DNA of 64,000 nucleotides from CAVQCJ01 sp963771835 (GTDB lineage: Bacteria; Actinomycetota; Actinomycetes; Prado026). The notes beneath the pieces were generated by a model. The model saw nothing but the letters and a program-made list of their open reading frames with translations. It searched no databases and was not told the origin of the DNA. How positions within the stretch are numbered: position 1 is the first letter of the stretch; the number at the start of each line of letters is the position of its first letter. The stretch lies in NCBI GenBank assembly GCA_963771835.1, contig CAVYVA010000001.1, positions 248,001-312,000 of the forward strand, read 5' to 3'. Below are positions 39,084-54,299 of this stretch, piece after piece. Both the position numbers and the translations under genes were made by a program.

Positions 39084-39997
39084 GCGCGCCGGTGACGACC
39101 CCGTCGGCGGCGCAACCGCCGGCGCCACGGCACGGGCAGGCCCTGGCCAAGGCCGCGGTGCTGGCCGAGGCGCTGCCCTGGCTCGAGCGTTTCCAGGGCT
39201 GCACGGTCGTGGTGAAGTACGGCGGGCACGCCATGACCGACCCGCAGCTGCAGCAGGCGTTCGCGGCGGACGTCGTGTTCCTGCGGCTGGCCGGGCTGCG
39301 ACCGGTCGTCGTGCACGGCGGCGGTCCGCAGATCGACGCGATGCTGTCGCGCCTCGGCGTCGCGAGCGAGTTCCGCGGTGGCCATCGGGTGACCACCCCG
39401 GAGGCGATGGACGTCGTCCGGATGGTGCTGACCGGCCAGGTCCAGCGCGACGTCGTCGGTCTGGTGAACAGCCACGGACCGTACGCCGTCGGCATGTCCG
39501 GCGAGGACGCGCACCTGTTCACGGCCGAGCGGCGCGACGTCGTCGTCGACGGAGTCCCCACCGACCTCGGTCTGGTCGGTGACATCGTCCGCGTCGAGCC
39601 CGCGTTCGTCGAAGGGCTGCTCGACGACGGCCTGGTCCCGGTCGTGTCCAGCGTCGCGAGAGGCAGCGACGGTGAGGTGTTCAACGTGAACGCCGACACC
39701 GCCGCGGCCGCGCTGGCGGTTGCGCTCGGGGCCGAGAAGCTGGTCGTCCTCACCGATGTCGAGGGGCTGTACGCGAACTGGCCGGTCACCGACGAGATCG
39801 TCAGCGAGCTGACTGCGGACGAGCTCGCGGCCCTGCTGCCCGACCTGGCCGCGGGCATGATCCCGAAGATGGAGGCGTGCCTGCGGGCGGTCCGCGGGGG
39901 CGTTCCCAAGGCGCACGTCATCGACGGCCGGCTGCCGCACGCGCTGCTGCTCGAGGTGTTCACCGCCGAGGGCGTGGGGACGCAGGTGGTCCCGTGA
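39080..39997 (+). CDS. argB: Acetylglutamate kinase
   Basis: Phosphorylates N-acetylglutamate; in cyclic-pathway organisms normally the arginine-inhibited step. Signatures: VVKYGGHAM (nucleotide loop), VVVHGGGPQID, substrate-binding FNVNADTAAAALA and AGMIPKMEACLRAV. An N-terminal helix (residues about 20-40) resembles that of arginine-sensitive hexameric kinases. 305 residues, unbroken. Confidence 0.96.
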   Translation: MSAPVTTPSAAQPPAPRHGQALAKAAVLAEALPWLERFQGCTVVVKYGGHAMTDPQLQQAFAADVVFLRLAGLRPVVVHGGGPQIDAMLSRLGVASEFRGGHRVTTPEAMDVVRMVLTGQVQRDVVGLVNSHGPYAVGMSGEDAHLFTAERRDVVVDGVPTDLGLVGDIVRVEPAFVEGLLDDGLVPVVSSVARGSDGEVFNVNADTAAAALAVALGAEKLVVLTDVEGLYANWPVTDEIVSELTADELAALLPDLAAGMIPKMEACLRAVRGGVPKAHVIDGRLPHALLLEVFTAEGVGTQVVP

Positions 39998-41216
39998 CCG
40001 AGGGTCGGGAGCGGAGCGACCAGCGGGCCATGGCGGCGCCGCTGGGACGCGGCCGTGATGAACACCTACGGCACGCCCGAGCTGGTGCTGGCGTCCGGCC
40101 ACGGCACCCGGGTCGTCGACGTCGAAGGGCGCAGCTACCTGGACCTGGTCGGCGGGATCGCGGTCAACGTGCTCGGGCACGGGCACCCGGCCGTGGTCGA
40201 GGCCGTCAGCCGCCAGGTCGCCACCCTCGGCCACACGTCCAACCTGGTGGTCAACCGGCCTGCCGTGCAGCTGGCCGAGCGGCTGCTCGCCCTGCTCGGC
40301 CGGGACGGTCGGGTGTTCTTCTGCAACAGCGGCGCCGAGGCCAACGAGGCCGCCCTCAAGCTCGCCAGGCGGACCGGGCGGCCGACGGTGGTCGCGGCCG
40401 AGGGCTCGTTCCACGGGCGCACCACCGGCGCGCTGGCCATGACCGGCCAGCCCGCCAAGCGCGTGCCCTTCGAGCCCTTGCTGCCCGGGATCGAGTTCGT
40501 CCCGTACGGCGACCGCGACGCGCTGGCGGCTGGCGGTCGGCGCCTCGACCGCCGCCCTGGTGCTCGAGCCGGTGCTCGGCGAGGGCGGCGTCGTCACCCC
40601 GCCGGCCGGGTACCTCGCCGCAGCTGCCGCCCGGTGCGCGGACACCGGCGCGCTCCTGGTGCTGGACGAGGTGCAGACCGGCGTCGGCCGTACCGGGCAC
40701 TGGTTCGCGCACCACGGCGACGGCGTGGCACCGGACGTCGTGACCGCCGCGAAGGGTCTGGGCGGCGGCCTGCCGCTCGGCGCCTGCATCGCGTTCGACG
40801 GCGCGGCCGCGCTGCTGGGGCCGGGTCAGCACGGATCGACGTTCGGGGGCAACCCGGTCTCGTGCGCGGCCGCCCTCGCAGTGCTCGACACCATCGAGCG
40901 CGACGGTCTGCTCGCCCGCGCCGCCGACCTCGGGGTCGCGATCCAGGACGGCGTGCGCGGGCTCGGCCACCCGCTGGTGGCCGCGGTCCGCGGCAGCGGG
41001 CTGCTGATCGGCGTCGTGCTCGCCGGACCGGTCGCCGGGCAGGTCGAGGCCGCGCTGCGCGATCGCGGCGTGCTGGTGAACGCCGTCCAGCCGGACGTGC
41101 TCCGGCTGGCGCCCGCCCTCATCCTCAGCGACGCAGACGTGGCGCAGTTCCTGGACGTCCTGCCGGACGCTCTCGACGCGGTGGCCTCGGCGCCGGTGAC
41201 CGGGGTACCGGCGTGA
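39994..41216 (+). CDS. argD: Acetylornithine aminotransferase, two frame breaks
   Basis: PLP-dependent transamination of N-acetylglutamate semialdehyde. GTG 39994 overlaps the argB stop. Extra bases at 40038/40039 (GCG-C before CGC TGG GAC) and 40531/40532 (GCT-G before GCG GTC) split it over three frames. Conserved parts: VFFCNSGAEANEAALKLARR, EGSFHGRTTGALAMTG, LLVLDEVQTGVGRTG (PLP Asp), the Schiff-base lysine in TAAKGLGGGLPLGA and HGSTFGGNPVSCAAA. 406 residues after repair. Confidence 0.94.
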
Positions 41217-41748
41217 CCGTCGTGCACAGCCGGACCGCCCGGCACCAGCGCATCGTCGAGCTGCTCGGCCGGATCCGGGTCCGGTCGCAGGCCGAGCTCG
41301 TCGCGCTGCTGGCCGACGACGGGATCGCCGTCACCCAGGCGACGCTGTCCCGCGACCTCGAGGAGCTGGGCGCCGTCAAGGTGCGCGCCGAGGACGGCCG
41401 GCTCTGCTACGCCGTTCCCGGCGAGGGCGGTGACCCGACGCCGCGCCCGGTACCCGACGAGGCCGACCGCGACAAGCTGCGCAGACGCTGCCAGAGTCTG
41501 CTGGTGTCGGTGGACAGCTCCGCCAACATCGTCATCCTGCGGACCCCGCCCGGGGGCGCCCAGTACCTCGCGTCGACGATCGACCACAGCCTGCTCCCGG
41601 CCGTGATCGGCACGGTCGCCGGCGACGACACGGTGCTGCTGGTGACCAGGGACCCCGCCGGCGGCGCAGCAGTCGCGGCTGAGCTGATGGACCTGGCCGC
41701 GGCGGACACCGACCACGCACACACCTCACCAGCGCAAGGAGAAGCACC

Positions 41749-41752
<4 letters not shown>
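41213..41752 (+). CDS. argR: Arginine repressor
   Basis: Hexameric arginine-dependent repressor, presumably acting at the ARG box before argC. The N-terminal winged helix has RIVELLGRIRVRSQAELVALL and recognition helix VTQATLSRDLEELGAVKVR. The C-terminal arginine-binding domain has SANIVILRTPPGGAQYLAS and VIGTVAGDDTVLLV with the GDDT motif. 179 residues, overlapping argD and argG by GTGA. Placement between argD and argG, without argF, resembles argCJBDRGH clusters. Confidence 0.95.
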
Positions 41753-42960
<1,208 letters not shown>

Positions 42961-42964
<4 letters not shown>

Positions 42965-44384
42965 GCGGGCGCAGCGAACCGATGCGGCTGTGGGGCGCCC
43001 GCTTCGTCGCTGGACCGGCCGACGCCCTCGCGGCCCTGTCCCGTTCGGTGCAGTTCGACTGGCGGCTGGCGCCGTACGACCTGGCCGCATCACGCGCGCA
43101 CGCGCGGGTGCTGTACCGCGCCGGGCTGCTCGACGACAGCGAGGTGGCCGGGATCCTCGGAGCGCTCGCCGAGCTCAGCGCCGCAGTGGCGGCCGGGACC
43201 TTCGTGCCGGGTCCCGAGGACGAGGACGTGCACACCGCGCTCGAGCGGGGTCTGCTCGAGCGGCTCGGCCCGCTCGGCGGCAAGCTCGCGCGCCGGCCGG
43301 TCGCGCAACGACCAGGTCGCGACCGACCTGCGGCTGTACCTGCGCGACGCCGCACGCCACCTGGCCGGGCTGGTCGCCGCGCTCCAGACCGCGCTGCTGG
43401 ACCAGGCGGACGAGCTGCGTCGACGCGCCGGCGCCCGGCTTCACGCACCTGCAGCACGCGCAGCCGGTGTCGTTCGGGCACGAGCTGGCCAAGCACGTCC
43501 ACGCGCTCGCCCGCGACGTCGACCGCCTCCGGGACTGGGACCGCACGGGCGGCTTTCTCCCCGCTGGGAGCCGGCGCGCTGGCCGGGTCGTCGCTGCCGC
43601 TGGACCCGCAGGCGGTCGCGCTCGAGCTGGGCTTCACCGACGCGGTCGCGAACTCGATCGACGCGGTGTCGCGACCGCGACTTCGCCGCCGAGTTCCTCT
43701 TCGTGTGCGCGCTGCTCGGCGTGCACCTGTCCCGGCTCGGCGAGGAGGTCTGCCTGTGGACGTCGCGGGAGTTCGGCTGGGCCCGGCTGGACGACGCGTA
43801 CTCCACCGGCTCGTCGATCATGCCGCAGAAGAAGAACCCGGACGTCGCCGAGCTGGCGCGGGGCAAGTCCGGACGGCTCATCGGCCACCTGACCGGGCTG
43901 CTGGCCACGCTGAAGGGGCTGCCGTTCGCCTACAACCGGGACCTGCAGGAGGACAAGGAGCCGGTCTTCGACGCCGTCGACACGCTGGCCCTGGTGCTGC
44001 CCGCGGTGACCGGGATGGTCGCGACGCTCGCGTTCGACACCGATCGGATGGCGGCGGCCGCCCCCGAGGGCTTCGCGCTCGCGACCGACATCGCCGAGTG
44101 GCTGGTACGCACCGGGGTGCCGTTCCGCGAGGCGCACGAGATCGCCGGCGCCTGCGTCCTGACCTGCGAGCAGCGCGGGATCGAGCTCGTCGACCTGTCC
44201 GACGCCGACCTGCTCGCGATCTCGCCGACCCTGCACGCCGGCCGTGCGCGACGTGCTGTCGGTCGAGGGGTCGCTCAAGGCCCGCTCCGCGTTCGGCGGG
44301 ACCGCTCCGGACCGGGTGCGCGAGCAGCTCGCGCGGCTGCGTCCGGTCGTCGCCGCGGGTGCAACCTGGGGCGGGGCGGCCTGA
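42961..44384 (+). CDS. argH: Argininosuccinate lyase, five frame breaks
   Basis: Cleaves argininosuccinate to arginine and fumarate. Reading requires dropping one base at 43287/43288, 43417/43418, 43556/43557, 43671/43672 and 44233/44234. The result is a normal 472 residues with RLWGARFVAGPADALAALS, RSRNDQVATDLRLYLRD, FTHLQHAQPVSFGHELAKH, the catalytic serine loop TGSSIMPQKKNPDVAEL and FGGTAPDRVREQLARL. Each break falls on a third codon position and family residues continue on both sides. This argues against a decayed gene. Confidence 0.9.
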
Positions 44385-45053
44385 CCGGCCGGGCGGACCC
44401 GGACCGCGCCCGCGACCTCCTCGCCGGACCGGTGCTGGAGGTCGCCCCGGCGCTGCTGGGCTGGTTGCTGCGCTGCGGCGAGGTGGCCGTGCGGCTGACC
44501 GAGGTCGAGGCGTACGCGGGCAGGGCCAGGATCCCGGCTCGCACGCGCATCGCGGCCGGACGCCGCGCAACGCCGTGATGTTCGGCCCGCCGGGACACGC
44601 CTACGTCTACTTCACCTACGGCATGCACTGGTGCGTCAACGTGGTTGCCGGGCCGGTCGGGGTGGCCACGGCCGTGCTGCTGCGCGCCGGCGAGGTGGTC
44701 GACGGCGCTGGCGCTGGCCCGGGCCCGCCGGCCCGCGGCCCGCAGCGACGCCGAGCTGGCCCGCGGCCCCGCCCGGCTGACCACGGCCCTCGGAGTGGAC
44801 GGGTCGTACCTGGGCGTGGACCTGCTGGACCCGGCGGCGCCGTTGCGGCTGGTGCCTGGCAGCCCTGACGGCCCTGACGGCACTGACGGCACTGACGGCA
44901 CGGCCGATCCGGCCCGGATCCGTCGCGGTCCGCGGGTGGGGCTGTCGGCGGCCGCCGACCGGCCGTGGCGGTTCTGGCTGGACGGCGAACCCGACGGTCA
45001 GCCGGTACCGCGCCGCGGCACCGCGCCGCCGTGCGTCAGAATCTGCGCCATGA
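44381..45053 (+). CDS. mpg: DNA-3-methyladenine glycosylase (AAG/Mpg type), frame-broken
   Basis: Excises alkylated purines in base-excision repair. Motifs: VLEVAPALLGWLLR, VRLTEVEAYAG, then SHAHRGRTPRNAVMFGPPGHAYVYFTYGMHWCVNVV in part, and VATAVLLRAGE. No ATG, GTG or TTG opens the frame; CTG 44381 sits where an overlapping start is expected, on the argH stop. Breaks at 44521/44522, 44525/44526 and 44706/44707. A Pro/Gly/Thr/Asp repeat (CTGACGGCA-like 9-mers, about 44866-44900) lies in the C-terminal third. One more insertion must be assumed to end at TGA 45051-45053; otherwise the frame runs into tyrS. Confidence 0.8.
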
Positions 45054-46382
45054 CCGTCGCCGAGAGCGCCCCCGCGGCCAGCGAGCACGTCCTCGACGAC
45101 CTCGCGTGGCGCGGGCTGATCGCCGTCAGCACCGACCTGACCGAGCTGCGGGCGGTCATGGACGCCGGGCCGGTGACGTTCTACTGCGGCTTCGACCCCA
45201 CCGCGCCGAGCCTGCACCTCGGGCAGCCTGGTCCAGCTGCTGACCATGCGCCGCCTGCAGCTGGCCGGGCACCGGCCGCTCGCGCTGGTCGGCGGCGCCA
45301 CCGGGCTGATCGGCGACCCGAAGCCGACGGCCGAGCGCGCCCTCAACGACCCGGAGGTCGTCGCCGAGTGGGTGCGACCGGATCCGGACGCAGATCGAGC
45401 CGTTCCTGACTTTCGAGGGCCCGAACGCCGCGGTGCATGGTCAACAACCTGGACTGGACCGCGCCGATGTCGGCGATCGACTTGCTGCGCGACGTCGGCA
45501 AGCACTTCCGCGTCAACCGGATGCTGGCGAAGGAGGCCGTCAGCGCGCGGCTCGAGTCCGACGCCGGGATCAGCTACACCGAGTTCAGCTACCAGATCCT
45601 GCAGGCCATGGACTTCCTCGAGCTGTACCGGCGGTACGGCTGCACGCTGCAGACCGGCGGCAGCGACCAGTGGGGCAACCTCACCGCGGGCTGGACCTCA
45701 TCCGCCGGGTCGAGCGGCGTCTCCGCCCACGCGCTGGCGACACCGCTGGTGACGAAGGCCGACGGCACCAAGTTCGGCAAGACCGAGGGCGGCACGGTCT
45801 GGCTGGACCCCGCGCTGACCTCGCCGTACGCCTTCTACCAGTTCTGGGTCAACACCGACGACCGCGACGTCGCCGCACCTGCATGCGCCTGTTCAGCCTG
45901 CGGCCGCGGGAGGAGATCGAGGCGCTCGAGGCGGCGACGCGCGGAGCGGCCCGCGGCCCGCGAGGCCCAGCGGGCGCTGGCCGACGAGCTGACGACGCCT
46001 CGTCCACGGGCCGAGGCAGGCGCGCGGCGGCCGAGCACGCCAGCCGGGCCCTGTTCGGCCAGGGCGCCGCTGGACGACGCTGGACGAGGCGACGCTCGAC
46101 GGCCGCGCTGCGCGAGACCCCGACGTCGCCGTCGCGGACCGCCGGCTCGACGCGTCATCGACCTGCTGGTCGGCCACCGGCCTCGTGGCCTCGCGCTCGG
46201 CGGCGCGCCGGGCCGTCGAGGAGGGCGGCGCCTACGTGAACAACGTCCGGGCGCAGGACGCCGACGCCGTCGCCGACGGCCGGACTTCCTGCACGGTCGC
46301 TGGCTCGTGCTGCGCCGCGGCAAGCGCTCCGTCGGCCGGCGTGCGAACGGCCCTCGGTGCGGATGACACGACGGTGATTTGA
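45050..46382 (+). CDS. tyrS: Tyrosyl-tRNA synthetase, about 18 frame breaks
   Basis: Charges tRNA(Tyr). Family blocks appear in order across all three frames: HVLDDLAWRGLIAVSTDL, YCGFDPTAPSLHLG (HIGH-type motif HLG), VGGATGLIGDPKPTAER, MVNNLDWTAPMSAIDLLRDVGKHF, GGSDQWGNLTAG, TKADGTKFGKTEGG (KFGKT motif) and the S4-like tail ASRSAARRAVEEGGAYVNN. I parse 14 single insertions (from 45223/45224 to 46333/46334) and four missing bases (after 45687, 46121, 46153, 46279). Net length is then 1323 bases, exactly 440 residues plus stop, normal for the family. CAGAAT at 45037-45042 may be a leaderless -10. Confidence 0.85.
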
Positions 46383-46407
46383 CCGTGGTGACGACGCTCC
46401 GTAGTCT
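46379..46407 (+). promoter_or_regulatory. rRNA promoter P1
   Basis: TTGACC at 46379-46384 and TAGTCT at 46402-46407 are separated by 17 bases. The -35 overlaps the tyrS stop codon. Confidence 0.65.
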
Positions 46408-46547
46408 TCGTCACCGCTGCTCCCAGGGAGGAACGGACACCGCTCGGCGGCCGGTCCCGGGGGCGGTCCCCATGCGAGTCCCGCACGGCCGGACGCTCCG
46501 GACGTGGGAGCGCGTCATGGGAGCGCTGGCGCCCCGATCGGGTGGAT

Positions 46548-46576
46548 TTGACCCGGATGGGCCCCACGGCTAAGTT
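46548..46576 (+). promoter_or_regulatory. rRNA promoter P2
   Basis: TTGACC at 46548-46553 and TAAGTT at 46571-46576, spacer 17 bases, in a locally AT-richer context. It is the promoter nearer to the 16S gene. Confidence 0.7.
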
Positions 46577-46859
46577 AGAGGGTTGCCCCGAAGGTCGGCC
46601 GGAAGGCTCCGCTCTGGTGCGCGTCCGCTCCTTGAGAACTCAACAGCGTGCCAAAAGTCAATGCCAAACAACCCCGTCCCTGGGGTCGGCGGCGGACCAT
46701 CCGGTCCGTGCGCGCCGCAGGACGGATTCCTTTGGTGAAGACAGACGACAGTAACGTCTGCATTTTCGCCAGATCTGAACGGTCACCGGTTGATTCCCAT
46801 CCGGTGGCCGCTTTCCGTTGTCGGTGACCGCGCCCTCGGGCGCGATACCTAAACAGACA
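46577..46859 (+). promoter_or_regulatory. 16S rRNA leader with antitermination box
   Basis: No gene. A boxA-like stretch TTGAGAACTCAACAGCGTGC at 46632-46651 matches actinobacterial rrn antitermination sites. A possible stem around 46742-46762 and further inverted segments before 46859 are likely RNase III processing stalks; I did not fold them. Confidence 0.6.
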
Positions 46860-51845
<4,986 letters not shown>

Positions 51846-51920
51846 CACACACTTCTTGCTGTTTCGCGTCCACTGTGCGGTTCCCGAGATACGGTCGGGA
51901 ACGGCTGACATCTCCATAGA

Positions 51921-52038
51921 GTTTCGGCGGCCATAGCGAAGGGGAAACGCCCGGTTCCATTCCGAACCCGGAAGCTAAGCCCTTCAGCGCCGATGGTACT
52001 GCGCGGGTGACTGCGTGGGAGAGTAGGACGCCGCCGGA
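51921..52038 (+). rRNA. rrf: 5S ribosomal RNA
   Basis: Starts at GTTTCGGCGGCCATAGC and ends at GGACGCCGCCGGA; includes CCGAACCCGGAAGCTAAG. About 118 bases, 75 bases after the 23S end. Confidence 0.95.
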
Positions 52039-52047
52039 CATTCTTTC

Positions 52048-52081
52048 GATGAGGGCCATCCCGTGTGGGGTGGCCCTCATC
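52048..52081 (+). terminator. Rho-independent terminator of the rRNA operon
   Basis: 15-base stem (52048-52062 with 52067-52081, one G-U type pair) and a four-base loop, followed by a short T-containing stretch. It lies immediately after the 5S gene. Confidence 0.9.
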
Positions 52082-52141
52082 GCTGTTTCGGGGCACTGTG
52101 CTGGTCGAGGCAATGTCGGGCAGATCCGAGAGGGGCAGAGG

Positions 52142-53182
52142 GTGGCCGCACCGGCGAGCGGAGGATCCGGCGGGGACCGCCGTCGGTCGTCGGCCCCGAG
52201 GTCGGGTTCCGGGCAGGGCGGGTCCAAGCCTCGCTCGGGAGCGCCCAAGCGGTCCGGGTCACCGCAACGCTACGGTTCCGCCTCGGGCTCGGCATCGACG
52301 CCCGCGCCGGCGAAGCCGCGCAGCGGCGCACCGAGGTCAGGCGCACCGAGGTCGAGCGCACCGAGGTCCGGAGCACCGAGTCGGGCTCGGGCCGGCTCCT
52401 CCGCGGGGAAGTCGCAGGGCCGCCCCGAGCCCGCGAGCCGGACGAGCTCGCGTCCGCGGCCGGCCTCGTCGGCTCCCGCGCTGCCGGAGGGGATCGAGCC
52501 GGCGAGCCTGGACCCGGACGTGCGCCGGCAGCTCCGTACGTCTGCCCAAGGGCCTGGCGGACGAGGTGGCCGCTCGCCTGGTCGCGGCGCGTGACCTCCT
52601 GGAAGACGGACCCCGAGCAGGCTCATCAGCATGCGGCCGAGGCGGCGCGCGTCGCTTCCCGCGTGGCCGCCGGCCAGGGAGGCGCTGGGTGTCACCGCCT
52701 ACGTGACCGGTCGATGGCCTCAGGCCAGGTCCGAGCTGCGCGCGGCCAGGCGCATCTCCGGGTCGGACGAGTTCCTGCCGATGATCGCCGACTGCGAGCG
52801 AGGCCTGGGCAAGCCCGAGCGGGCGCTCGAGATCGCCGGCAGCCCCGAGGCGGCCCGCCTCGACAAGGCCGGCAAGGTGGAGCTGCGCATCGTCGCCTCC
52901 GGGGCTCGCCGCGACCTCGGCCAGTTCGACGCCGCCGTGCTGACCCTGCAGTGCCCGGAGCTTCGGGACGCGGGCAAGCCGTGGTCGGCCCGGCTGCGAT
53001 ACGCCTACGCCGACGCGCTTCTGGCCGCAGGACGTCGGGACGAGGCCGCGGACTGGTTCGGTCGAGCGGCCGAGAGCGATCCGGACGGCGAGACGGACGC
53101 GGTCGAGCGGCTGGACGAGCTCGGCGGCACGGTCTTCACCGATGTCGAGCTGCTGGACGCCGAGGGTGAGCCCGAAGGCTGA
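52142..53182 (+). CDS. TPR-like protein with low-complexity N-terminus, three frame breaks
   Basis: Probably the counterpart of the tetratricopeptide protein found after tyrS in mycobacteria. Residues 1 to about 115 are Ser/Arg/Pro/Gly/Ala repeats (RSGAP-type) and surely disordered. Then an alpha-helical repeat region begins at LPKGLADEVAARLVAARDLLEDDPEQAHQHAAEAARVA in part, followed by TPR-like pairs (TGRWPQARSELRAARRI, YADALLAAGRRDEAADWFGRAAE). Breaks at 52540/52541, 52607/52608 and 52671/52672. GTG 52142 has GAGGGGCAGAGG upstream. 345 residues after repair; function unknown. Confidence 0.78.
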
Positions 53183-53200
53183 AGTCGCCCCGCAGCGGCC

Positions 53201-54214
53201 TCACACCGGCGCCGCGCCGCCCTCGACCGCGTCGAGCCAGCGGTTGATCCCGACCACGTTGGCGGTGGTGGCGTTGAGGTGCTCGAACTTCTCCCGCACG
53301 GACTCGTCCGCCAGGTAGGCCGCGTAGCGCTCGGCGGTCTTCTCGGTCACCCGTTGCACGGCGTGGTCGAGGTCGAGCGCGCTGGCCCGGGTCTCGCCGG
53401 ACCAGCTCGACCCACAGCCTGAGCTCCTCCTCGGCACGGTCCAGCGATGCGACGACATCGAGCACCGGCCCGAAGTGGCTGAACAGCAGCCGGGACGGGG
53501 CGGCGGCCCGGAACCGGCGCAACGACGAGACGGCGAGATCGAGGTCGAAGTCCGGCGGCGGCGTCGACGGCCGCAGGTCCGCGGTCTCGGGCACGTAGAC
53601 GCCGGCAGCGTCCCCCACGTACAGGTCGCCCGGTGTCGGAGTCGACCAGTCCCAGGTGGTGCTGCGCGTGGCCGGGGGAGTGGAAGGCCGACAGCTCGCG
53701 CCCGTCGCCAAGGTCGATCGAACCGACTTCGCCCAAGGAGACGATCCGAGCGGCGTCCGTGGGTTCCAGGAGGCCGAACACGTCGTCGAGCACGCTGCCG
53801 AAGACCCGCCTGGCGCTGGACATCAGCCGCTCGGGGTCGACCAGGTGCCGCGCGCCGCGCTCGTGGACCACCACCTCGTGCGCGGGGGAACATCCGCGCC
53901 ACCGTGCCGACGCCGCCGGCGTGGTCGAGGTGGATGTGGGTGACGACGATCGTCGCCAGCTCGTCGGGGCCGATGCCCAGGCGCGCGAGGCCGTCCCGGA
54001 CGACCTCGGCCGACGTCGCCGTACCTGTCTCGACCAGGCACGGGCGCGACGAGCGGATGACGTACGCGGACGTGATGCCTTCGTAGCCGGACATGCGGGT
54101 GTCCACCGCGAAGACGTCGGAGCCGAGCGGTACCGGTCCGACCCCACCGGTGCCGGCGCGGACCTCGCTGTCACCGCTCCCCACCACCTGCGCCTCCTCA
54201 ACCCTGTCGTCCAC
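53201..54214 (-). CDS. Metallo-beta-lactamase-fold hydrolase, three frame breaks
   Basis: Metal-dependent hydrolase of unknown substrate. The signature VVTHIHLDHAGGVGTVA (HxHxDH) lies near residue 92, with later ligands in FHSPGHAQHHLG and LYVGDAAGVYVPE and a FSHFGPVLD strand. The C-terminal helical part (EKTAERYAAYLADESVREKF) resembles glyoxalase II-like family members. Removing one base at 53881/53882, 53628/53629 and 53396/53397 restores 336 residues. This shows the wobble-type breaks also occur in minus-strand genes. GTG at 54214; it lies 85 bases after the DUF1015 gene, probably in one operon. Confidence 0.85.
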   Translation of the reverse strand: MDDRVEEAQVVGSGDSEVRAGTGGVGPVPLGSDVFAVDTRMSGYEGITSAYVIRSSRPCLVETGTATSAEVVRDGLARLGIGPDELATIVVTHIHLDHAGGVGTVARMFPRARGGGPRARRAAPGRPRAADVQRQAGLRQRARRRVRPPGTHGRRSDRLLGRSRFDRPWRRARAVGLPLPRPRAAPPGTGRLRHRATCTWGTLPASTCPRPRTCGRRRRRRTSTSISPSRRCAGSGPPPRPGCCSATSGRCSMSSHRWTVPRRSSGCGSSWSGETRASALDLDHAVQRVTEKTAERYAAYLADESVREKFEHLNATTANVVGINRWLDAVEGGAAPV

Positions 54215-54299
54215 AGTCGTGCTGACGTCCTGTCGCGGTGCGTCCCCGTCCGGGCATGGTAGGTCCGCAGCGGACGAGAGACAGGGGCGCCGAATGCCG

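Noticed and set aside
43287..46382. argH and tyrS as pseudogenes
   Set aside because: Reconstructed proteins are full length with all catalytic motifs and no in-frame stops or missense decay; breaks sit only at third codon positions.
44381..46382. Natural Mpg-TyrS fusion
   Set aside because: The open frame between them has no conserved linker, tyrS has its own ATG with a -10-like box, and a TGA overlapping that ATG lies one frame over.
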